From Porites lobata (taxonomy: Eukaryota; Cnidaria; Anthozoa; Scleractinia; Poritidae), in contig CALNXK010000022.1 of assembly GCA_942486035.1 (NCBI GenBank), forward strand, positions 3,126,501 through 3,190,500: a stretch of DNA of 64,000 nucleotides, given 5' to 3'. Shown here in pieces: positions 59,201 to 64,000 of the stretch. A model generated the notes under the pieces. That model saw only the letters and a program-made list of their open reading frames with translations, did not search any database and had not been told where the DNA came from. Within the stretch, counting starts at the first letter, position 1. Every line of letters begins with the position of its first letter. Position numbers and translations under genes: made by a program.

Positions 59201-62200
59201 AAAGTAGAAACGCGGCAGGATCAGAGGCCGTTGCCAGCCCCCCCTGATCAACTCTAACTCTCTCCGAATACTTGGGCCCAGGCTCCTTTTATGGGTGAGC
59301 GTCACCTTGTAAGGTTGTAAGGGCCCTTACACGAGCCCTTACACTGAAAACCTATTCGTAATTCGTGACTCATTTGGATCTGAATACTGTTACCGTGGAC
59401 ACACAACGTAAAGTACGTTCAAAATGATTTTTCCTTTCACTTAAAAAATTCAAAACTGCTACAAAAATCTTTAATCAGGTCACGTTATGGCTTCTATTGA
59501 CAGTGACTCTATACAGCCTGTAAAAGCAAGTGGTTTTTTGTTTCAATCTGTCTTTTATTATTTATTATCCTTACATCCATCTATTGCTGTCTTGTATTTA
59601 AAATTTTTTTTTTAGTCAGTCTTTATTGTTAGTCCATTAACAAATAATAGACTAACTGGAAGGTTACCGGTAACTACTGGCTTCCCTTTTGTGCTATTTT
59701 TCTACTTCACACAGTAGAAAACAGGTCTCTGTTTTGCATAAGCAATTACATTAAAAGCTCAGCAGAGTCTCGCGCGCACAGTCATTGAAATGGTGAGTTC
59801 AAACCATTTACAATAATTATTTTGTTATTGTCTATAATTTTACTTAATGCATCTAACACATTTATTTGCCTTTTTCCTCAGTTGAACTGTATGACATACT
59901 GGTATAGTCTGATATTTAACTGTTAAAAACATAATTTGTTTCAGGTAGTTGTTGTTGGAGCAGGTGCCAGGCTAGCCGATGTTGATTCAAAAACAGTTGC
60001 TAGCTGCCTTGTTACACCTCTTGGTAGCTACTCCCAGCTGGGCGTGGCAGGATTTACTCTTTTGGGTGGGACTGGGTTCCTAAGCAGGTCTTATGGATGT
60101 GCTGCTGATAATGCTGTGGAGTTTGGTAAACCAGCAGTTTCTAAATTTGATTTTTGATGAAAATACCTTTAATAAATACAAGTTTAAAATTTTCTTCGAG
60201 AAATTTGTTTTATTTTATGTTGATGGGTACACTTTTCCTAGTAAATATGATGTATTTTCTGTTCATAATTCCTTTCCCACTTATAAGCTGGCTGAAGAAG
60301 GGCAGAGCTGGCAAGGGATGCAATGTAAAAAAAAACTCCTAACAATAGCTTAATAGTGATTCAGGGGAGACAGGGGAAGGTGGAAGAGTTCAACTTAACC
60401 GCTATATAAAGAAAAGATGCAACCAGTATTAAAGTCTTGCATGTCTGTTACAAAATGTAGAGAATAATCCAAGTAAAGAATGTTTGACGCTTATTTTCTA
60501 CAGAAATAAATGTCAGCAGCTAGTTTTTTGATTATTTCCTTACTTTACAAATTCTTAGAGTTGGTTACAGCATCAGGAGACGTTATCAAGGCAAATAAGA
60601 AGGAAAATGCAGACCTGTTCTGGGGAATGAAAGGCTGTGGCTCTAACTTTGGGTAGGTTTTGAATAATGCACTCGTAGAAAATGATGTGAAGTGCACATT
60701 TATGTTATCTGCAAGTACATTGGAACTTCCAAACAACTGCTACCAGCTCTTTGTACACTGGTATTTAAGCCTCATGTAATGGCCCCTCTACAAGGAAGTA
60801 TGCCAGTATTTACTGTCAGTGAACAGGAAAAGCCCTGTTGAAGGGAGTCTCAATAAGGTATGTATGTATGTAAATACACTATTAATACACTTCATAGTGT
60901 TTGGTCCTTAAAGATCATTAAACATGTAAAGTGATGATAAGTTTAAAGCATGGGAAAACCAGCTTCTCTCTTACCTGTACATAACGATAGTTCTTGTGGT
61001 AGTGCTATATCATGACTCAGGTTTACAAATAACATACCTTTTTAAACATAATTCTTTTTTTAATAACGGGGGAGTTCAGGTGTCATAGCATGTAGTCAGA
61101 ACATTGGGCTCACAATGCGATTTTCTTGGTTCAATTCGTATCAGCCGAAGCTCTTAACCTCCTGGCCATGACTGTACTGAAATGGCCAAGATTATTTGCC
61201 TGCTGCCACTTGGTACTTCTTTCCTTCTGTTCCTTAACTTACAACAGATGATATCAAAAACTGGGAAAACTAGAGACCTCACTCATTCCCCTGTGACATG
61301 AACTTGAGTACAAATACTAAACGATGTTTCTACCCATTAGAGTGTTGACATCCATAACATTCCAGCTTCACGATATTCCTGACCAAGTCACTGGTGGATC
61401 GCTGTATTACTCCATTTCTCAAGCTCCAGGGGTATTCAAAGATATAAGAGACTTTATTCGTGAAAAGGCAGACAACAGGATTTCAGTCTATTTGATAGTG
61501 CATTTTGAAACTAGTGGGTAAGGGCCTAATTTTATTTTATACCCCGCTGCAGTACACTATACATTTATTATCTCATTAACTTCCTAGAGTCTCTAAAATC
61601 AAATTTAATTGGTCACACCTTGTTTAGGGTTTCATCAACAGAATTTGAAAAGGGTTTATATTTAAGCTTAATAGGGTGTTCTATTGTAGAGGTTTCATTT
61701 GAATGGTAACACAACTCAAGGGTGTTTCATTCACGTCTACTAAGAGATACCCCTTATACGGTATAAATTATAGTACTACCGATGCGACAGTACTGCTGAA
61801 TAAGGTGTCATTTGAATAATGACTTCAAGATACAGACTCAAACGCTAGAAACACTTCTTACGCCCTTCTTACGTCTTTTTACTGTGGAAGCCGAGGCGAG
61901 GTTGAACACTGCTAACTCATTCAACTAGATGAATTGCGCCATGTGAAAATGCTACTGTAAAGAGTATTTCATTTGAAAATTCACACCATAGGATTTCATC
62001 CATGAACACAAAAATGTCAATAGAACCACCTCTTTTGTCGTCATAGTTCATATTTGACTCTGGAAGTTAAAATGACTTGCTGTTTCTCCGTTTTTTGTAC
62101 GTGTTCCATTTTAGTACCTCTTTTGTTATTGTTTCTAGACCTCAAGCAATCTGTCGTTTTCTTTTTAACGGCCCAACGAAAGAAGGAAACGAGCTGTTAT

Positions 62201-62328
62201 TAGAGTTGACTAATCGAACAAAACCTGTTGATAACAAAGTCAAGGCTCTACCTTTTGATCAGTTCCAGACAACTGGTGATTGGTTGGTTCCTAGAGGATG
62301 GCTTTACTATTCAGCAAAGGGGTCATGG
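47268..62328 (+). CDS. FAD-linked (berberine-bridge-enzyme-like) oxidase; exon 2 split by a 10.3-kb insertion; 3' end outside the recognised exons
   Basis: Exons: 47268-47462; 48948-49032 with 59387-59412 (split); 59945-60125; 60559-60652; 61341-61517; 62139-62328. All junctions are in phase with canonical gt/ag, apart from the insertion, giving about 315 codons. Motifs of the FAD-binding PCMH/BBE family: PCAFVRVASVKDVV in exon 1; ADNAVVIDLSDLN then TVTVDTQRK across the insertion; VVVVGAGARLADVD, GVAGFTLLGGTGFLSRSYG in exon 3; LVTASGDVIKANKKE and DLFWGMKGCGSNFGV in exons 3-5; then the substrate-domain start. The family oxidises small organic substrates with FAD. At the position of the flavin-linking His (GGGHS in relatives) this protein has AAKNS, and the usual linking Cys loop also lacks Cys, so bicovalent FAD attachment is not expected. 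No signal peptide. The C-terminal BBE domain (about 120-150 aa) is not seen. Unspliced, the insertion gives a stop about eight codons after the break, so this allele is probably inactive. Confidence 0.88.
47664..47849. mobile_element. 186-bp MITE in intron 1 of the FAD oxidase gene
   Basis: Terminal inverted repeats of about 40 bp: tagacctattcggttaactc on the left, with its complement (one mismatch) on the right. The outer dinucleotide is TA on each side, consistent with a mariner-type insertion. The interior has no coding frame. Confidence 0.85.
48300..48690. repeat. diverged tandem repeat with gagcagaat units
   Basis: Units such as ccgagcagaattcgagc and gaataagggtgtccgag recur at irregular spacing, along with two copies of gggc(g/c)gaaaattttttt. 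Lies in intron 1 of the FAD oxidase gene and explains the accidental open frames on both strands here. Confidence 0.7.
49023..49032 (+). repeat. left copy of the 10-bp target-site duplication
   Basis: gatctgaata, encoding the D-L-N part of the oxidase exon. Repeated exactly at 59377-59386 on the other side of the insertion. Confidence 0.85.
49037..49091 (+). repeat. left terminal inverted repeat
   Basis: Begins agtcatgaattacgaat and ends gtaagggcccttaca, the last part being self-complementary. Matches the reverse complement of 59316-59370 except at two positions. Confidence 0.9.
49083..49812 (+). repeat. cccttacag / cccttaca minisatellite (9- and 8-bp units)
   Basis: About 80 head-to-tail units of cccttacag mixed with 8-bp variants cccttaca and cccttacg, and a few ccgttacag units. 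A higher-order block containing ccgttacagccgttacag then ccttacagccctaac appears twice (about 49515-49550 and 49728-49770). Because the unit has no stop codon, three overlapping plus-strand frames of 120-249 codons stay open. Their Leu-Thr-Ala/Leu-Gln-Pro repeats are artefacts, not proteins. The unit equals the inner end of the element's terminal repeat. Confidence 0.95.
51111..51959. mobile_element. 849-bp element with about 90-bp inverted repeats and 8-bp target duplication
   Basis: gataaaag flanks the element exactly on both sides (51103-51110 and 51960-51967). The arms match over about 90 bp (gaggataaag, acagagaaggcatccccat, then ctattccataggtaattcg and their complements). The surrounding LINE resumes exactly on the other side, proving an insertion. 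An 8-bp duplication is typical of hAT-type elements, but the superfamily is not proved by sequence alone. No transposase is present. Confidence 0.88.
51304..51432 (+). CDS. small open frame inside the 849-bp element (42 aa)
   Basis: Starts atggcggaagacgcgg and encodes an acidic then basic peptide (starts MAEDAESDIAICFVDEND, ends SKQ-like and KKNRPSSPV). Not recognised. It has the look of a first coding exon of a host gene captured by the element, but it ends in a stop rather than at a clear donor site. Weak evidence for a real gene. Confidence 0.25.
   Translation: MAEDAESDIAICFVDENDYREISAKAVSAKQKLKKNRPSSPV
52241..53796. other. gene-free stretch inside the 10.3-kb element
   Basis: No recognised domain. 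A short (T)n run near 52500. Nothing else supported. Confidence 0.35.
54238..55220. mobile_element. inverted-repeat element built of atcgataaaa units
   Basis: The outer arms cggagtagtcaatcgataaa and the reverse complement of tttatcgatcaagtactccag bound the element. The motif atcgataaaaatcgat and its relatives recur at both ends (54250-54400, 55030-55207) and in the middle (54745-54800). No coding content. Confidence 0.75.
55707..56104. mobile_element. second GC-rich-terminus inverted-repeat element
   Basis: The ends ccccggggtgggtactcc and the complement of gagttcccactccccgg are flanked by ttactc at 55701-55706 and 56105-56110. Terminus and interior style (repeated ccagacct / cacacctg motifs, accctacc) resemble the element at 12475-12927. 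Confidence 0.7.
56291..58804. other. gene-free stretch inside the 10.3-kb element
   Basis: AT-rich, short frames only. No transposase, helicase or protease motif seen on either strand. Confidence 0.4.
58805..59074 (-). CDS. open frame with two predicted membrane segments near the element's right end
   Basis: The minus-strand frame is open from about 59150 to 58805 with two hydrophobic stretches (NLFLVLLVTAFFAVTDFF and VLTFSFLLVLRLSLHAVYY) followed by a charged tail. There is no ATG at its 5' end (59074 is a GTG), and no domain that I recognise. It could be a fragment of a gene carried by the element, or chance. Confidence 0.2.
   Translation of the reverse strand: MNLFLVLLVTAFFAVTDFFGSNVLTFSFLLVLRLSLHAVYYAKNETSERSLYMFLDARPFGSLQAFKLHVFLFRRPTRLEQGANPPMRM
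59316..59370 (-). repeat. right terminal inverted repeat
   Basis: Reverse complement of 49037-49091 apart from two positions. On its inner side short related units (ccttacaaccttacaag on the minus strand) continue for about 20 bp, a miniature counterpart of the left minisatellite. Confidence 0.9.
59377..59386 (+). repeat. right copy of the 10-bp target-site duplication
   Basis: gatctgaata, followed directly by ctgttaccgtggacacac, the remainder of oxidase exon 2 up to its donor at 59413. Confidence 0.85.
61600..62010. repeat. diverged direct repeats in intron 5 of the oxidase gene
   Basis: The motif (t)tcatttgaat(g/a) with flanking ggt/agg occurs at about 61696, 61808 and 61968, each followed by an ac-rich stretch. 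Spacing of about 110-160 bp suggests an old tandem repeat. Confidence 0.4.
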
Positions 62329-62505
62329 GTAAAAGGTCTGAATGCGTTATTTGGTTGTGTTTATTTATATTTATTATTTAGCATCGTTTACATCATTCAG
62401 CATCTCAGTAAAGCTTCAAAATATTTACTAAGAATTCATTTTAAGAAGTACGTACTCTTAACCACAGGTTGACCAATTAGCTGGTTTTCAAGAAAATTCT
62501 GTCAC

Positions 62506-62606
62506 TAGCTTGAAATTCATCCGATTACTTCGAGTCGTTTTCTCCTCTCGACAACGGTTACTGAGGGAGTAATAACGACTCCAAGTAGTCGGATGAAATT
62601 CAGGCT
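62506..62606. mobile_element. 101-bp foldback MITE with 11-bp target duplication
   Basis: aattctgtcac occurs at 62495-62505 and 62607-62617. The arms gcttgaaattcatccgatta and complement of tcggatgaaattcaggc flank a short centre (ttttctcctctcgacaacgg). Lies just downstream of the last recognised oxidase exon. Confidence 0.8.
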
Positions 62607-62630
62607 AATTCTGTCACCTGTTAACATGCA

Positions 62631-63017
62631 GAGCAGCAACGACGGCGACGGCTACATACGAAAACGTCACTTTTGAAATTTAAAAAGTGAATTTGCGCTG
62701 CCTCAAACTTTATCGCGCTTATTCCATCTCGTTCAATTCGTCAAATGTTGTCCAATTGTTTGGAGGTGAATTCTAAAGGACTGCGTATCCAAGTTCCAGA
62801 AAAGAAAAAGAAAGTTGTTGTCTTGTGTTGCCGTCCTCGACATGTACAAAACGTGAAATGAATGAAATTAGGCACTTTCACGTTATAGTCGTGCGACGAC
62901 GGCCAAGAAATGTACAAATTAAAAAGCGTGATGCACGTGCAAAGTTGTTGCCTTACTAATGTAAACCTTTTGCTTTTTTGCCGTTCTCGTTGCAGTCGCC
63001 GTCGTCGTTGCTGCGAG
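62631..63017. mobile_element. inverted-repeat MITE with gcagcaacgacggcgac ends
   Basis: Left end gcagcaacgacggcgacgg and right end gtcgccgtcgtcgttgctgc are reverse complements. The interior holds self-similar gtcgtgcgacgacgg and cacgttttgt-type motifs. Its GC-rich ends differ strongly from the AT-rich flank. It generates the open frames at 62741-63082 on the minus strand. Confidence 0.75.
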
Positions 63018-63509
63018 CCGTGTGGGCGACTTTGTAACGTGGAAATCACCCTTCTCTCCAGTGAAAATAAATGAGGAGTCATTAAAATCGCTTAGAAGGA
63101 AAAGAAACTGGAGAAAGAAGTATAATTGACCAGGATCGCTAACCGGGAAACTTAGGCAAATCACCGTAGTCAAATCTTTATATAAAATGCCGGTACATGA
63201 TGTCTATACTAAATAAAAGATACGCACCAAAGTCAATGGATATCCATTTCTGAAGCCCACAAGATCAAGATTCGGAGCTTGCTGATGCAGAATTTCTCTG
63301 AGAGAGGTCTTAGCCTTCCTTAATAGCCTGGAATCAATCCTGCTAGGCCTCTTTGCGGAAAATAAACGTAATTCTCTTACAACGAGGTTTAGATAAATCT
63401 GTCGAAATTTGCATCGCGTGTGTATCTCCGGTCCGCCATCGTGTCACTCGTGTGATCTCGGTTTGGCTATTCATATTTTTATATATATCTTGCTGGTGTC
63501 TTTCCTACC
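63018..63509. other. gene-free stretch between the MITE and the Penelope-like element
   Basis: No exon of the BBE C-terminal domain is visible here. Nothing else recognised. Confidence 0.35.
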
Positions 63510-64000
63510 AGAGAGGAGACTCCGAAATTCTACGGGCTCCCGAAGATCTATAAGAAAGATTATCTACTAATAATAAGGCCCATAGTGCAAAACATCGGCA
63601 GCACACCCGCCTAGGCTAGGCACTAGGCGGATAGGCTAAGTCCCCAGGTCGGGAACACCGCATCACCATGTGAAGAACAGGGCAGATTTTTCTTCCAATA
63701 TTCGGCATCTCACAGTCACACTGAGCCAGAAACAGGTTTCTTATTACGTTTATGCCCTTTTCACCAGCACCCCGGATACCGAGGAGATCATTTGTATGAA
63801 GCGCAAATTAGAAAGTGTGGACAGCTGAAAGGACAAACCATGTTCACGCTGGAACAGCGATTATCAGGCTGTTGGAGTTTGTACTATCTGCCACCTACTT
63901 TGTTTATAGAGCAACGTTCTATAGGCAGATTCAGGGGTGCGCGATAGGATCACCAGTATCCCCCATAGTTGCCAACCTGTACATGGAGCAGTTTGAAAGA
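63510..64000 (+). mobile_element. Penelope-like element reverse transcriptase, running off the window
   Basis: Frames on the plus strand read KFYGLPKIYKKDYLL then IIRPIVQNIGSTP (63520-63600), the conserved GLPK.H.P and RPIVS.IGS motifs of Penelope-like reverse transcriptases. Further on, LLEFVLSATYF and FYRQIQGCAIGSPVSPIVA, then NLYMEQFE, appear at 63869-64000, matching the family's G.AMGSP.SP..AN..ME.FE block. A stop at about 63602 and frameshifts between blocks show decay. The catalytic YVDD and the GIY-YIG endonuclease would be beyond the right edge. Confidence 0.85.

Larger units (their letters stand above)
49033..59376. mobile_element. 10,344-bp terminal-inverted-repeat DNA element (Mutator-like by TSD length)
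   Basis: Flanked by the exact 10-bp direct repeat gatctgaata, with 55-bp terminal inverted repeats at 49037-49091 and 59316-59370 (two mismatches). The outermost 4 bp (left) and 6 bp (right) do not match each other. Removing the element and one duplication joins DLN to TVTVDTQRK in frame. Subterminal tandem repeats and a 9-11-bp duplication are features of Mutator-like elements, but no transposase is visible, so family assignment is tentative. Contents: a minisatellite, a dead LINE, an 849-bp nested element, several other inverted-repeat elements, and long gene-free DNA. It is non-autonomous unless a much-decayed transposase was missed. Confidence 0.85.

Noticed and set aside
62741..63173. 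Arg-rich minus-strand frames (RRRRRLQRERQ)
   Set aside because: Generated by the cgacgacgg-type terminus of the MITE at 62631-63017.

Overview
This is eukaryotic, AT-rich and intron-containing DNA. It is most likely from an anthozoan cnidarian such as a stony coral. Three things point that way: a three-exon Lhx2/9 (apterous-class) LIM-homeobox gene, short intron-separated metazoan exons, and a dense population of inverted-repeat elements mixed with CR1/RTE-like, L1/Tx1-like and Penelope-like retroelement debris. The species cannot be fixed from the sequence alone. No bacterial operons, CRISPR arrays, rRNA or convincing tRNA genes were seen.

Left third (1-27 kb): LINE fragments and miniature inverted-repeat elements surround a family of three intronless paralogues on the plus strand (4680-5405, 19907-20902, 24930-25865). 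They encode about 240-330 aa helical proteins with a long charged coiled coil, one hydrophobic hairpin-like segment and a second long helical region. Two copies begin directly at a splice acceptor, which implies a 5' UTR intron. The copy at 4680 is a 5'-truncated near duplicate of the one at 24930. The family is not one I can name. The layout recalls alpha-helical membrane-inserting proteins (ClyA/HBL-like or apolipoprotein-L-like), but that is inference.

Middle (29-47 kb): an Lhx2/9 gene on the minus strand can be fully assembled from three exons (LIM1 35354-35143, LIM2 31946-31642, homeodomain 29492-29170). The splice phases agree and give 279 aa. About 8.6 kb of gene-free DNA lies upstream of it. 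Next, on the minus strand, is a three-exon homologue of the small conserved protein C1orf53 (DUF5522 type, 161 aa, 46860-45017). It is divergently oriented, 407 bp from the next gene.

Right third (47-64 kb): a FAD-linked (berberine-bridge-enzyme-like) oxidase gene on the plus strand runs through at least six exons (47268-62328) and is incomplete at its 3' end in this window. Its second coding exon is split by a 10,344-bp insertion (49033-59376). The insertion has 55-bp terminal inverted repeats and a 10-bp target-site duplication, and removing it restores the exon reading frame. Inside the insertion are a 9/8-bp minisatellite that looks derived from its own terminal repeat, a LINE copy that is itself split by an 849-bp element with an 8-bp duplication, and further nested inverted-repeat elements. 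A Penelope-like reverse transcriptase begins near the right edge and runs off the window.
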